Shown here piece after piece: positions 1-12,700 of a stretch of 64,000 nucleotides of DNA. Origin of the DNA: Pagrus major (lineage: Eukaryota > Chordata > Actinopteri > Spariformes > Sparidae); assembly GCF_040436345.1 (NCBI RefSeq), contig NC_133224.1, positions 8,548,741 to 8,612,740 of the forward strand. The letters are read 5' to 3'. The notes under the pieces were generated by a model. The model searched no databases and was not told where the DNA came from. It saw only the letters and a program-made list of their open reading frames with translations. Made by a program: the position numbers and the translations under genes. The first letter of the stretch is position 1. Each line of letters opens with the position of its first letter.

Positions 1-290
1 CTGTGACACACATTTGTTTCTTTTTTCTGTTACATTCAGTTTACGACTTGAAGTAAAGTCAGAATAATTAAGCCTAGAAGAATATGGTATACATTTATAC
101 AATCACCTTGCATACCACTATCACTGTTCACATTTACAGACAGTATCTTACAGATGTTCATGCCAAAAAAAGTCTTCTTCCCCCCATTTTAAGGAAGTAA
201 AACACAGAAGAATTATACAATACAATGGCTACCCAATGAGATACTAGTCACTCTTTGTTACGCCTAAAATGTGGGTCCGTCTTGGCTGCG
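1..290 (-). other. cideb: cideb 3' UTR, running off the window edge
   Basis: This AT-rich stretch follows the cideb stop codon on the minus strand. I see no other gene in it and no minus-strand AATAAA, so the transcript probably ends beyond position 1. Confidence 0.5.
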
Positions 291-2970
291 TCAGTTCCAG
301 TTGGCGTTGTACTCTGCCCTCTGTGGCTGCCAAAGCTCAGTGCCTTCGATAATGCGGCGGATCATGGAGGCGGAGGTGATAAGCAGGTGTCCAGCAGCTT
401 GGAGGAGGGTGGAGGCTACACGCAGGGCTTCTCTGAAAAAACAGGACCGAGATAAAGTGTCATCACTTTGATAAGTACGTTTTTATCTCTGGCATTGTGC
501 AGTTACTACAGACTTTGAAAAAGCATATTGCACTGTCATTTCTCATATATTTTGAGGGAGAAAAATAAAGTTAGATTAACAAAAAACACAGCCATGGAAA
601 GTACATTTACTCGTAAAATTTCAGGGTACATTTCTTTTTTATGCAACTTTACACTTTTCAGAAGGAAATGCTGTTGTTTGACAGAAGTAATACTTTTCAA
701 ATTAGGATTTTACATAAAACAGATTAAGAAAGAGTAAAAAGAAAGAGTATTTAAGACACTATCTTTTCTATGTAGCTCCTCTGTTGTGTCTTTTTTTGTA
801 ATGACCTTCACCCCCTTCCCCTTCGCTTACCTGAGAACTTTCTTGGGCCCCAGACACTCGAAGTTAGCACTCACAGAGTAAAGGCCTTGAAACGTGGCCT
901 TCACATTCAGGGAGCCAAACACATCCTTTGGGCTCATCCTGTAAAGGTCAAAGGTGACACGAGCGATGTCTTTCCCAGTCCGGGGCTTGCTGCGGTCTTG
1001 AGATTTGGGCACAAGTGAACCCTGGGAGATCAGAGACAACAGTCACATTAAATGAGCCTGTGCAGGGTATTTGGCTGTATCATGAATTACACTGATTTGG
1101 TCAAACATACTGGTTGTGGTCTCCATGTCTGTCCAGGCGTCAGGGCCATGAGCATGGTGTTGTCTGGCAGGGTCATGAAGAACTCGTCGGAGTCCACCTC
1201 TGTACCGTCCTCCTCACACACCAGAGACAGAGACAGTGCAGACAGGGACAGCAGCAAAGCCTGGCATACCTACAGCACAGATTCAAGTTGCTCTGGATTA
1301 ATGTGAGAAAGCGAGAGAGATTAAATTTAAGACTCTTTCAGTACATTTAAACGCCTTTTTTCAGGGGAACTGGACTGCTTTTTAAGACTTTTCAAGACCT
1401 GCAGATACCCTGTTTTGTGATTTGTAGTGCTTAAATGGACCATGAATTCATGATGTTTGGTTTCCTTACATATGTTGATAAGGATAAAATATATCATGCT
1501 TGTTTATGCCATGTATATGCTCATTAAGTGTGCCAGTATCATGTGCTATGTTTATTAATATCTTATGCTGAACTTTCCCTGCGCTTAAGAAACACCTCAC
1601 CACCTGTTTTTTAGGAAGTGTCTCACTCAAGACTCGAGTGTAAAACAGGAAGTGAGGAGGCGAGACGCTCTAACTGTAGTATCTGTGACAAGAGGAACGG
1701 TGATGTTGATGTCTATGTCAGAAGATGTTTTTGTCTGATAAGAGGATATAGACACTTGAACTTTAACTGCCCCCTGAAAGAGGAACAGCGCTCCCATGTA
1801 AGCTTGAACTTTAGCTGATCTCTGAAAGAGGAACAGCGCTCTGTGTAAAAGTTAACACCCATTTTGCTTAATAAAAAGAGAGGAGACGGAAGGGACGAGC
1901 AGAGCGTTTTGGGGATATGTAACTCTGCACGTCTCCTGCCGCTCTCCTTGCATGTAAGAAATCGAACGCCTTGTCTGACTCTCTTTGTGTGTGTTTCTAA
2001 TAATGTTTCAGGTGATTAAACCTGACATATGTGACAACAAATTAGCTAGAATCCAGTTACATATAAAAATCAGCTTCTCAGAAACCAGAACAGGTCGGTT
2101 ATAGAAATATAAAGCTGGTGGTCAGATGTCAACACCTACATATCACCCTTTAACTCCAAATAATGGGAACTTTAACACGCCATAAGTTATCAAGTTGTAT
2201 GCTTTATTCTAAAGAAATTGCTAATGCTTCCCACTACCAATTCAAATTGGCCCCTTTTTTTATCATTAACTCTTATTTTTACATTTGTTCCTCTTCTTTT
2301 TTACTATGTTATAATACATTGTTTACTAAAGTTGTATACAGTGCAGGCATTTTTACCCCGATCATAACCATTTCTTGTATTTCTTTCTGTTATTTATGTT
2401 TTACAGTCACTCTCACCCTCTCTTTCAGCTCCTCCAGGGTCCCTGCTGTGATGCCCTTCCTGGTCTCCCTCTGGTGACAACACACTCTGAAGGGACGCTG
2501 TGGTGGAGACCACACTCGCTTGGTTACAGATCTGAGGAAAGACCAGAAAGCCATGACAATGTGACAGTGGGCCAGCATGCACCTTAGACATAATTGATTT
2601 TGTTATTTACACTTGTCTTTTTCAAAGACTTTACAAACATTCATTCTCCTTTTTTCACCTGTATGATCGTCTCTACATTGGATCAGATTCTCTCATTTTT
2701 TCCTACCTTACTGAAACTGTTTCCACATTACCCTATCCACAATGAAAGTTAACCCATAACACTTGAAAATCTCATAAATACTATATAGCTTACAATGACA
2801 TGTTGTCACTGATCCAATTACTTAGTTAGAGCCTACATTGATTTGGGGCTCCAGCAGTGGCACAATGTTATTTGGGTTGGTGATCAAGCAGAAGGATCGT
2901 GAAGCAAATTAATATCAACGAGCCAAAACTAATTCTTCACTTACTTGATAAATGTAGATGTGGTATCCAT
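291..2970 (-). CDS. cideb: CIDE-family lipid droplet protein, cideb-like
   Basis: Five coding exons read on the minus strand: 2970-2945, 2531-2417, 1269-1111, 1021-831 and 432-291. Phases match and give about 210 aa (human CIDEB is 219). The first coding exon is only 26 nt, with the ATG at 2970-2968. A CIDE-N domain (about aa 20-97) includes RPFRVC and CEEDGTEVDSDEFF. A CIDE-C domain (about aa 113-205) includes DIARVTFDLYR, GSLNVKATFQGLYSVS and LGPKKVLREALR. The GPKKVLRE stretch and the C-terminal WQPQ favour CIDEB over CIDEA or CIDEC. CIDE proteins act at the lipid droplet and ER surface; CIDEB promotes lipid loading of VLDL and droplet fusion in liver and gut. The gene is head-to-head with tinf2, and these two are also near neighbours in human. 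The intron between 1269 and 2417 carries a solo LTR. Confidence 0.9.
1476..2027 (+). mobile_element. Solo LTR of a retroviral-type element (fossil)
   Basis: A 552 bp unit begins TGATAAGG and ends CCTGACA, with the TG...CA termini of LTRs. It is flanked by a perfect 5 bp duplication, TATGT at 1471-1475 and 2028-2032. An AATAAA signal lies at 1870-1875, where the R region would be. Two imperfect tandem copies of about 45 bp (roughly 1752-1844), each containing GAAAGAGGAACAGCGCTC, look like U3 enhancer repeats. No internal coding part remains, so this is a broken, solo copy. A 5 bp duplication suits several LTR families (Gypsy, BEL and some ERVs), so the family stays open. It sits in a cideb intron; orientation is taken from the AATAAA. 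The age cannot be estimated from a single LTR. Confidence 0.75.
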
Positions 2971-4189
2971 GTTCGTCAGTCTCTTGTTGTCTCTTCTCAC
3001 AGGCTTATTTTTTTGTAAAGCAGCTGGACTTTGCCCCGAACATGGTGATAAGTCAGATACTGAACAACACACGGCAAAGTTCATCTCGCCTGCCTGTGTG
3101 TGTGCGAGACATCCTGTCTTGATCTGACAAGCTGAATTATTATTACCCCTAGAACTTGACTGATAAAGGATATTTGAGGTTGATACCAATATTTATATTT
3201 GAGGGTTTAGAATATCCAATAGTCATATTTTTATATGAACATGTGACATGAATAAACAGTTTTTGATAAGGATTCCTTATATTTATATTGTCTTTTAGGA
3301 AGGTGGTAATGGATACTGTTTCTATTGCCTTCAGACATATCTATTCTGCACCACAATCTTTCGTTTCTTATCGGCTGACATAAACAATAATACTGATATT
3401 ACTCTGATATTAACCTCAACAAGCTAACATCAGCTGATACATTGGCCCAGGCAATGTTTTTTTTCGGCATGGCTCTAACAGAGGGGTGCCCAAACTGTTT
3501 CCCTTGGCGGCCCGAAACTAGAAACTCAAAATATTCTGCTGATCCATTTTCTAGTATGGAGTATGGAGTATGATCTTAACTGTTTTCTGACTTAAAAACA
3601 GGTGAAAAAAATGCTTGATGATCTCAAGTTCCTAACTTCCTGTATTAGTCAGTGAGAATAAATAATAATAGTTAGGGATTCTACATATTTAAATGAATGA
3701 GCATTTGACCTCACACAGTAATAATTAGAACAGCATGAACAGTGATTCATATAATTAAAACAATATATAATATTTATATAATTTTTTGATATAAACAACA
3801 TCTAGTGGGCCAACTTAGGCCCACAGGCCCCAATCTAGGCAGCCCTGCTTTAATACTTATAAATATAAATATAACAGTATACAACCTTTAAATATTTTTA
3901 AAAATGTAAACTTTTCTTTAGTCCCATTATACGGACATTAACTCATACTGATAGCTTACCTGCCATGGTTGGTAAAAGCCTACACTGTTTCTTGTTTATG
4001 TTTTTAACCTTTTCTTTTACACTGTACTAGTTTGTATTGGCACATAACAAGTGTTCAAATGCTCCTTAAAATGCTATAACATTCCTCACATAATTCACGC
4101 CTTATTTTGAATAGTTTTTGTTGTTTTTATACTATTGTTTAACCATCAAAACACATTTAGACAAAGCGGCAGAACAGATCAAAACAACG
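2971..4189. other. Spacer between cideb and tinf2 with repeat remnants
   Basis: I see no coding exon here. The part next to 2970 is presumably cideb 5' UTR and promoter. The stretch from about 3150 to 3460 has several ATCGGCTGA and TTGGCCCAGGCA-like pieces that resemble a degenerate dispersed teleost repeat, followed by a hAT-like MITE. Confidence 0.45.
3479..3847. mobile_element. hAT-like non-autonomous DNA transposon (MITE), degenerate
   Basis: The left end CAGAGGGGTGCCCAAACTG and the right end (reverse complement CAGGGCTGCCTAGATTGG) form a degenerate terminal inverted repeat of the CAGGGGTGCCCAAACT type common in hAT/Charlie elements. Subterminal GGCGGCCCGAAAC and GTGGGCC...GGCCC blocks also fit. 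The interior is about 330 bp of AT-rich DNA with no transposase. The 8 bp target duplication is no longer clear. Confidence 0.55.
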
Positions 4190-4669
4190 GCAGGCGGGTC
4201 TGCTACGTCATATCCAGGAAAACAACACCGGGCGCGCTTCTTTTTCTATATTCCGCTGTGCGCGCGGGCGGAGTTTCACGGTCCAACCGCTTTGTTTTAC
4301 TCCAAATGCGCGAAGCACCGCCCATTCGGCACAAGCGAAGCGATGTTTTAAGCGAACGACATGTTATTTCAGTGAAGGCGGGAGGATGAGAAGCAGAAGT
4401 TTTGGGAGAAGTGTTGCTAGCTTTGTTTCCTCTGACGGGTAAACAACTGAGGCCACACTGGTGTTTATCGATAGGAATTTACAGGCATCACCGGAGCTAG
4501 TAAACATCGTCTCAGCAGTATTTCCTAAATAACCTTGCCTGGGTAAACTGCCAGTTCCGCCTCTGAAGCTTACTCGGGGAGCAGTCTTGTCTAAGTTGCT
4601 AAGCTAACGCTGCTAACGTCAAACTCTGGTGATTTAACCCCCCTTAGCTTAGCTGACTGACTGAGGGGA
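4190..4669 (+). promoter_or_regulatory. tinf2: CpG-rich promoter and 5' UTR of tinf2
   Basis: CpG density rises sharply at about 4190-4400 (GGCGCGC and GCGCGCGGGCGG) against AT-rich flanks, just before the tinf2 ATG at 4670. No TATA box is evident, as is usual for housekeeping promoters. It may also serve cideb on the opposite strand, but the cideb start is 1.2 kb or more away. Confidence 0.5.
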
Positions 4670-7600
4670 ATGGCCACAAGAAAACCCAAGGAAAATGGTG
4701 AGTTTTAATAGCTGGGATTAGGTTTAAACTTCACCTAAATGTTTGATTTGCTGGAACTGTTTTCGTCGTATTTTGTATAGTGGGTGTGATTTAAGTTGGT
4801 TGAGATGTTAAACCAGGTAGAGGCAGCTGTGACATCACCACCACAGCAGACACAGAGGGGTAGATCAATCAATGTAGCTGATGGGAGACTCCTGCATCAC
4901 TTATATTGTAGCATCACTGATCAACAACAACATTGGAAATGTTCATCCATGGAGACAAAAGCAGTAGACTCTCAACCCTGCGTGATATAGTCACGTTCAT
5001 AGTTGTTATGAATGAACCAGGCTTTGTCTCCTGCACAGATGCCAGCCTCCCTTTTGCTGCACTCCAGCTCCTGGCCCCGCCTGTGCGTCTGGTCTCAGCA
5101 GCCCTCTGGAAGGTGATGAAGCAGAGGGATGTGATGCAATATGGGGTTGTGGAGGAATTTGTGACATCAGCCTGCGAGACTGTCCCCGGGCTGCTCACCG
5201 TGAGACACCAGGGCAAGCTGGTACTGGGGCTGAGAGGACGGGTGAGTGTGTAACCCCCATGCTCCCACTCTCTTCTATCTTCCTCTCCTATCTCAGTGTC
5301 AGAGTGGACTATCTTCCCTTTTGAGATATGCATTGTTACCCCTTTGACTCTACCCATACTTCTTTTCAGTTAATCCTGGAGCTGTGCTGTAAACAGCCAG
5401 ATGAAAAGGTGATTAAGCCACATCTGGAAAGGCTCTGTGCTCCGGCTGCCCTGCCATCCCCCTCTGCTCCTACAGTGGTAAATAAGATCTGATGCTCATT
5501 GCAATTTCTGTTACTGTAATCAGATTGTAGGCTCTTACACCAAACAAAAACTGCAAACTCTTTTTATGTTCATCGGCACGTTGCTGCATTTCAACCAGCA
5601 CCAAAGCTTGGAGTTGATTACAGAATTAAACAGCACAGTATTTATGACTCCTTATCTTGATACTGATGATATGAAAATGTCTTGAGCATTACTATTGGTG
5701 CGTTCATAAGGTATTTAAACCAAGGGGTGGAGGTTACCTGGTCCGTGAGGAAACAAAATCATTAGTGATGTGTATCGATATGTGATGTGCTGTCACTGAG
5801 AAGTTGTATATACTGTATATACATTTGTGTGCATTCCTGAGGATTCTGAACGTTCTTAAAATCTGTATGGATTTGCTATTTTGTTTCCTAGAGGAGGGAT
5901 GTAAAAATTCTGAAAACAGTGGAAAGTTTCCATTCATTGGTTCACACACTGCTAACGGACCCAGCAGAGAGAGAGCACTTCTTCAAGGTGAGTCCCTCTA
6001 CTATTTTTGTTTGTTGGTCATCCCACAGCAGCAGTAGCAACTGCAGATTCCAATCTCTGCAGTGCTCATTTCTCAGCTGATGTGCACAGGCATGGCTCGG
6101 CCTACAATTCTTACTTTCTCTCCTGACAGGAGGAGTTTCTTGTGGATTACGGTCCAAAGTTTGATCAGGAACTGGAGAAGCTGCTGTGGGAGTTTTTAAT
6201 TCGACTGGACCAGTTGCTTCCAGTTCCCAGCCTCGCTCAGGTAGTGGGTGCTTTTGTTTTTACAAAATAATCATCTAAAAACGACTGTCAAAATTGGACT
6301 CAAGGCTATTAAAACCTTGAAAGAAACTGGATTGATAATAATAATTTGTCCCTAGACTGTGTCATGGCTCAGTGATGCCCCCCCTGTCCTGGAGGAGTGT
6401 GCACATGCAGCCACCCAGCCACAGCTCCTGAAGATACTCCTTGAGCATCAAACCTGTCTGGGTCATCTGGAGGCTGCAGGTAGAACTATATCACTTCTTA
6501 GCTTTTTCCTAGAGCAACTGATTTGATGAAGATCCATGTTAATACTTATCTTTTTACAGCATCCCTTCCTCCCAACATGGGTGACTCCATCCTGGCTTCC
6601 CTCTCTCTGCCACCCTCTGGAAGAGTACCTTCTAATCAATCAACAGGTACCAAAAATCCTGCTGCAGACCAGTCCAATGGCACACAGGCAAGCGACGAAG
6701 CACCATTTGTTACACCTGTTATTGGATTAATATCTAATGAGGAGGTACCGGTTATGATCTCTGCCAAAAAAAGGACACAGAGAGGTGAGGATGCAGCAAA
6801 AGACAACTCAAAATTCACTCTGATTAAACCGAGACAAACCGCCAAAGTTGATGGAGTGAAAGACGACGGAGAACAAGTGAAAGAGGAGAGGAAAGCTTCA
6901 ATAAGAAGCAATGGAATGAAACGCAAGCAAGCTGACAGAAGTGAATCTGATGAGGAGGAAGAGGTTTTGGGCATTATCAGATCTGGGCATAAGAGGACAA
7001 GTCAAAGAAGTGGAGTAAGCGGGCTAAGGCAGGGGCCAGATCGCCAGGGGAGAAATGAGAACAAAGATGATGGAGCAAAAACGACAAGAAACGATAAGTG
7101 TAACAAAGCAGTCCTGGAAAACTGTATGACCCAGCTGGGTGTCAAGATGCTGCACCTGCCCGAGGATCCATCCCTCTGCTCCATTTTTCTGTCTTGTCTG
7201 AGCAGCCAACCCAAAGTTGTTCTTCAAAAACTGTCAGTGACTTCTGCTAGTGCTAACAGGACTGGTAGTGGAGGAAAATCTTTTTATGTGAAACCGCAGA
7301 ATAAGAGGAGGAGGCCGCCAGTCAAAGCTCCAAGCACGAGCAACCAACCACAAAAGCCTGACCTGGATTATACTGGCCTGGACGACAAAGAGTAAGAGAC
7401 ATGGAAATACTGTACGCATGGTGTAAAGCATGCCCTGTCGAGTTTGTTGTCAGCTTAAAGGGTTCATCCCAATTTAACCCATTAAAATGTTTAAAATTGG
7501 TGGAGATACCCTTTGAAAACCTGCTAAATTACATTATGTCTTTGGATTTCTGTATCTTAAAGTTTTAAACCAGCGATCACTGTAGTAAAAATGTTTGCAT

Positions 7601-8426
7601 ATTTGGACAAAATTATACCATATATATTTTGTATATGTTTCATATGAAATGTCTTTTAAATCAAATAAATGGAGAAAGTTACATTATAGGTTGTTGACAC
7701 TTTACTGACAGTGGTTACCCCTACAAATACAATAAAAACAATTGATTTATTTAAATGTTTTCTGCTTTCATTTGTTTTTTCTGTCTCTGTGAGATATTAG
7801 TTATTTTGATAGGCAAGTGCTCTATAGTGGCCTTTAAAACATGCAGGTAGTAGAAAGAACTTCATCATTTAGATTACATTTCAATGTTTCACTGCTGTCT
7901 TTAGACTTAAAATTATGAGGCAGATCAGTAAGCATCTTAGTAATTTGCCAGCTAATGAAACTTTGACTTTCTCCTTGACAGAAATCATCCTGTGTTACCA
8001 AGTATAAGCAGCTCTCCCGCTCAGCAGAGGAGTAACACAGGTGAATTAAATCATGTAAATTGAATGCAGGGAATTGGCAACAAGGGAAAAATCATCTGCT
8101 GAGGGTTAAGTTTGACTGTGTTTACTTTTGTATTTAGAGACAGCGGCCCTTCCAGGAGAGAGTGAAGACTACGTAGCTGATTCAGAGGATGAGGCAACAA
8201 AGAACTTCAAAGTCAGAGTATGTATTCTCAAAATGTGTGAAAATAGGGTTACTGTAGCCAATTTGCTCTGTCACCAGTGTTTCCTAACTGACTCTGTCTC
8301 CCTCAGCTGTTTATGAAGCGCTATTACAAGACCAAACATGGCACTTATGTCCCCACTCTGAGGGAGTACTTTAAACCTGGGATGACTCGGCGGGACCTGT
8401 CGTCCGCTGGCATCAAACGCAGATGA
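4670..8426 (+). CDS. tinf2: TIN2, shelterin bridge protein (TERF1-interacting nuclear factor 2)
   Basis: Ten coding exons: 4670-4697, 5039-5241, 5370-5477, 5892-5987, 6130-6240, 6356-6479, 6560-7391, 7982-8040, 8138-8217 and 8307-8426. They join in phase to give about 586 aa (human TIN2L is 451). The N-terminal part (about aa 10-220) matches the helical TRFH-like domain of TIN2, with LPFAALQLLAPPVRLVSAAL, LILELCC and ILKTVESFHSLVHTLL. The large seventh exon is charged and disordered. The C-terminus has an acidic DYVADSEDE stretch followed by a basic tail ending GIKRR. TIN2 links TRF1, TRF2 and TPP1 at telomeres in the nucleus. I do not see a clean FxLxP TRF1-binding motif; KFTLIKPR in exon 7 is the nearest. 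Polyadenylation signals AATAAA occur at 8580 and 8693. Confidence 0.9.
7392..7740 (+). other. tinf2: Candidate alternative 3' end of tinf2 (short isoform)
   Basis: If the donor at 7392 (GA|GTAAGA) is not used, the frame reads GAG TAA and stops at 7393-7395, giving a 501 aa protein without the last three exons. AATAAA signals follow at 7664-7669 and 7731-7736, well before the next acceptor at 7981. The same kind of switch makes human TIN2S against TIN2L. Confidence 0.5.
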
Positions 8427-9196
8427 TGAAATGGATTTTTCGACACCTAGTTTGATGTCCAAAAAATGCCAGAGGACTTTGACTCGGGCTACGTTGGTTT
8501 TCGCCACCAACTAGAAGGGGTGGGGGGGGTGGTGGTTGGGTTCAGTTGAGTTAAACTTAAATAAGTGATCATCATGGAAAATAAAATGTTATTTTAAACT
8601 GTTACTTTATAGATTGTTTGTAAATAGTCAGATGAATTTTCTTTTTTAAACATTTTAAGCCCTTAATATGATATGCTTAGCTAATAAAGTTTTTGATGTT
8701 GCAGTCATATTGTTGCAATCATATTGTGTAGATAATGGCAAATGATTAAAGTGAACTGCTCCTGGTGTTCGACTAATGCAGTGTGTGATCATATTTTTTA
8801 TGTGCTTGAGCATTCATCAGATATCAACCATGAACATGTCTCAATGACAATCCCCCACTAACATTTTTTGTCCCTTTTATTCGTTGACAGTAATATGATA
8901 GATGTAACCCTAAATGTTATCTTAAATTACTTTTTTATTAGTTGTCTCCCCACATATGACAAACGAATTGGCACTTGAGTCTGTGAACTAAACTAAATCA
9001 AAATTTTCTGTCAAAACACTGCTGAAAACCTTACCATTTATTTAGAAATTGAAATTGTCCGTGGTGTGTTATCAAGGAAAAGATGTTTGTATAAATGCTT
9101 GTATCTTTATTAGAAATCTTAACTCAGAAATTCACAGGGTATCATAAACAAACTTCATCCAGGAAACTTATTAGAACTCAAAAAGTAGCTTTCATA
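8427..9196 (+). other. tinf2 3' UTR and downstream spacer
   Basis: It holds two polyadenylation signals (8580-8585 and 8693-8698) and a G-run near 8521-8528. Beyond about 8720 I see only AT-rich DNA with no gene. Confidence 0.5.
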
Positions 9197-9200
9197 TTAA

Positions 9201-9602
9201 AGGTCCCACATTATGCTCATTAATGGGTTATAAAATGTCTACACTTAAATGTTCAAATAACACATTATCCCATCATTATTTTTCATTATTTTTATTGCCT
9301 GTCTCTTTAAGGACCCCCCAATGAAAAATCCAGCGTGCTCTGATTGGTCAGCTCTCACAAGCCTGAGCAGGAACAGTCCACCATGTTTCAGCATCACCTG
9401 CGACAGTGTTTTTGTAGACACAAGGGCGATGACTATAGTTGTGACATCACAGCCTTATGGATGTCCTGACAGCTTGTTTAAAGACACAATTTGTGAATCT
9501 GGGCTGTTGGCATTTCTCTGTGGATTGAGTGTTTTGATACTTGCACAGTAGTTAAACAGCACCTAGGCACATTGTAATCTCACTTTCTACATAATGGGTT
9601 CT
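9201..9602. mobile_element. TTAA-flanked MITE, family A
   Basis: TTAA occurs on both sides (9197-9200 and 9603-9606). The ends are inverted repeats: AGGTCCCACATTATG on the left and, reverse-complemented, AGAACCCATTATG on the right. The interior, with a TGATTGGTCAGCTCTCAC segment and a GTGACATCACAG segment, resembles a very common teleost dispersed repeat. No transposase is present. TTAA targets suggest mobilisation by a piggyBac-like or other TTAA-specific transposase. Confidence 0.65.
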
Positions 9603-9707
9603 TTAAAGTTTCTCAGGCATTATTCAGATGAATAGCAGAAGTAATCAAAATATAATCAAGGTGTATATCTACACAGGAAGACACACATTTAAGTGCAAGT
9701 TTGAAAT

Positions 9708-12700
9708 TCAGAGTCGACAGCCTATCCCTCCAGTCACTGTGATGGTCTCCCCTGTGATGTAGGAAGCCTCGTCAGAGCACAAGAAGGCGATCACTACACC
9801 AATTTCCTCAGGCTCTCCAATTCTGAAGGGAAAGATGAAGGAAATATGGTATTCATACATTTGTGCGTACTATGGTATATTCGTGACAAACTTGAGTATG
9901 AGCTGTACCTTTTAATGCTGAGCTGCCTTTTGAACTCGTCCATGACGTCTTCATTCTGCCATAACTGAGTGAATTAACAAAGAAAACATGACGTGAAATG
10001 TAATTCTGTGAGGCTGAACACAAGAAAATATATCCCCAAGATGTAAATAAAGGGATCTGAGGAGTGGACTGTGTGTTTTCATTCCTCACCGCCTGGCTGA
10101 AGCGGGTCTTGATGACTCCGGGGGCCACGCAGTTCACTCTGATGTTACTTTGAGCCAGCTCAGGAGCCAGCGCCCGGGTCAGACCCAGCAGTGCTGTCTT
10201 ACTCACGCTGTAAGGACCCAGGGCCTGCAGAGACGGAATTATTCAGTTACGGAAAAGATTCATATTTCTGAGTTTGTATTATTACCTCGTTAATATTGTC
10301 ATTATTAAAATTCTGAGTTTGAATTCCTTCTCTAAAACTACACAGTGCCCCTTTAACTGAACTGTAGTCTGTTTTTACACAATGCTTGGATGTTTTTCAT
10401 GTGTATTGGATGTGTGTTGTTTGCACCTGAATATCATTTCTATAGCTTGTAGCTGTTGGATATAATTGTATTTTAGTATTTTAAAGTCATGTTGCAATGT
10501 TGTTTCCTGCCTTGTGTTGATATTAATTCTGTGTGATGAAGCCAAAGACACACTATTTCACAGATAGCTACTACTATGCAACGGTAAATGAAGGTTAACA
10601 AGTAAAATATGCATCTTTTTCAAATGCCATGGTGCAATTTGTCTTTATTAAAGCCTGTCATTTGCAAAGGTTTGGTGGGAATTAAAGAGCTAAATTAACC
10701 CTGCTCCTATTTATCTTAATTTAAATATGTTGAGGATAATCATTCTGCGTATACTCTCACTGACCTGCATTGGTTGGTATCCAGCCACAGATGACACAAA
10801 CACTACATTTCCCCCTCTAAAAGAAAAATACAGATGCATCAAATATACAGTGGACGGTTTTATAGTGTTTAGGTCCATTTTTCTCATGTTATTTGTCTCT
10901 CACCCCCTCTTCTCCATATGAGGCGCCACCAACTTAGTCATGAGGAAGGCTGATTTCACATTTACAGCCAGAATCTGGAAAGAAATATTCAGCATTAAAA
11001 TGATCTGATAAATGATCCTGTATCCGAATAAATGAAAGGAGGAGGAAGAATTGTTTGCCAGAGACAGGAACCACATTCTGATTTAAATAATTCTTAATAT
11101 TTTTTCTGACTTTTGCTTTATAATGAGAGCTGGGACTTTATTTGTTGTGTGTACCTTGTCCCAGACATCCTCTGTGGAGTCCATGATGTTTCCAAAGAAC
11201 GGGTTGACCGCTGCGTTGGACACCAGGATATCAATCCCCCCGCACTGATCCAGAGTCTATTCCAAACACACAATGAGACTATTATTGTGCTTTGAAGTCA
11301 AATCTTGTATGAGATCCATATAATCGGCATTGCTAAAATGAAAAAACAGTCACCATCTGAACCAGTTTTTCTCTGTCTTCTCCCTTGCCAACATTACAGG
11401 TGGTGCCAGTCACTTGGATGCTCTGGCTCTGCAGCAGCGCCACGGCCTTGTCCACGTTGGCCTGCCGCCGGCTGCTCACCACCACGTGGGCTCCTCGCTT
11501 TCCCAGAGCCTGAGCGGCAGCTAGACCAATCCTGAGGAGGAGAGGAAGCATCTCAGTAAGGGATCAAGTGTGTTACAACTCAATATTATCATCAGTGTGT
11601 TGTAGTGGTTTTACATGAGGCCAATAAGAGGTGAATATGTGTTGCAGTGACAGTTCAGTTAGTGCGAAGCTGAGGATCCCAACTAGAGCAGATTATATAT
11701 CAGCGAAAGGAATGTGCTGTTTCATCAGGACAGCAGATAACTATTTCCAAAGCCAATTTTTGAGTTACTGGTCTCTGTATTTTAGGCATTATGCAACAGA
11801 AACATGTCTTATATATATGTATATTTTATATATATATTTTCATTATTTGTAGCAATTAAACAGTGTTATGATAATATTTTGATCATGTACTTACATATTA
11901 TGCTGATATGAAGAGTTGACACAGGCTTATGTTTGAAATTAGTGTCATCTTCACATATATTGACATATATGTTTAATGTACTTGCCATTTTAATTGCCAT
12001 TTTTCTATGTTGTAAAAAATATTGCCATGCACTTTCGGAAAAATATATTATGTAGTAATATATGCAAATACATATTTTAAAGGGGCACTATGTAGTTTTA
12101 GAGAAGAAATTCAGACTCAGAATTTCAATATTTACAATATTAATGAGGTAATAATACAAACTCATACATATTTATTTTTCCAATAACTGAATAAACAAGC
12201 TGTTCTCAGAGGAAAATAAGGTCCCAGAACACTGTTTGAAGCTAGAAAGGTGGCAGGGTCCGCCACATATAAACAATGTAAAACAGTATGAAAGGGTGTT
12301 GTCCTTTAAGGTCAGTTTGTTACTCAGTTTATTCAGTCATGAAATCAAATTGAGTTTGTTTATTTAGTTTGTTTAGGCATAATAAATCAGTAACTGAAGA
12401 TCTTTCTTCTCTGATTACATTTTCTTCCCCAAAACTACATAGTGCACCTTTAAGTGATCAGTGAGTATGTATTAGAAATGAATTATCAAAATGTACATTC
12501 ATTTTATTTTGTAATATATTCAACGCAAAATGACAATATGTTGGCATATTTAGTCAAATATGTGGACTCCTTATAATATTTTTAAGTATATGTCAATATA
12601 TGCTTGTTCCTTAGGGAGGGCAGTATAGACAAAAGTCAATCATGTCATTCTTACCCATCTGTGGAGGCAGTGACTATGGCTACCTTCCCTGCAAGGCTGC

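Noticed and set aside
2840-2930. Possible tRNA-derived SINE (GGCTCCAGCAGTGGCACA)
   Set aside because: I could not find A and B box sequences at the right spacing or a poly(A)/tail repeat.
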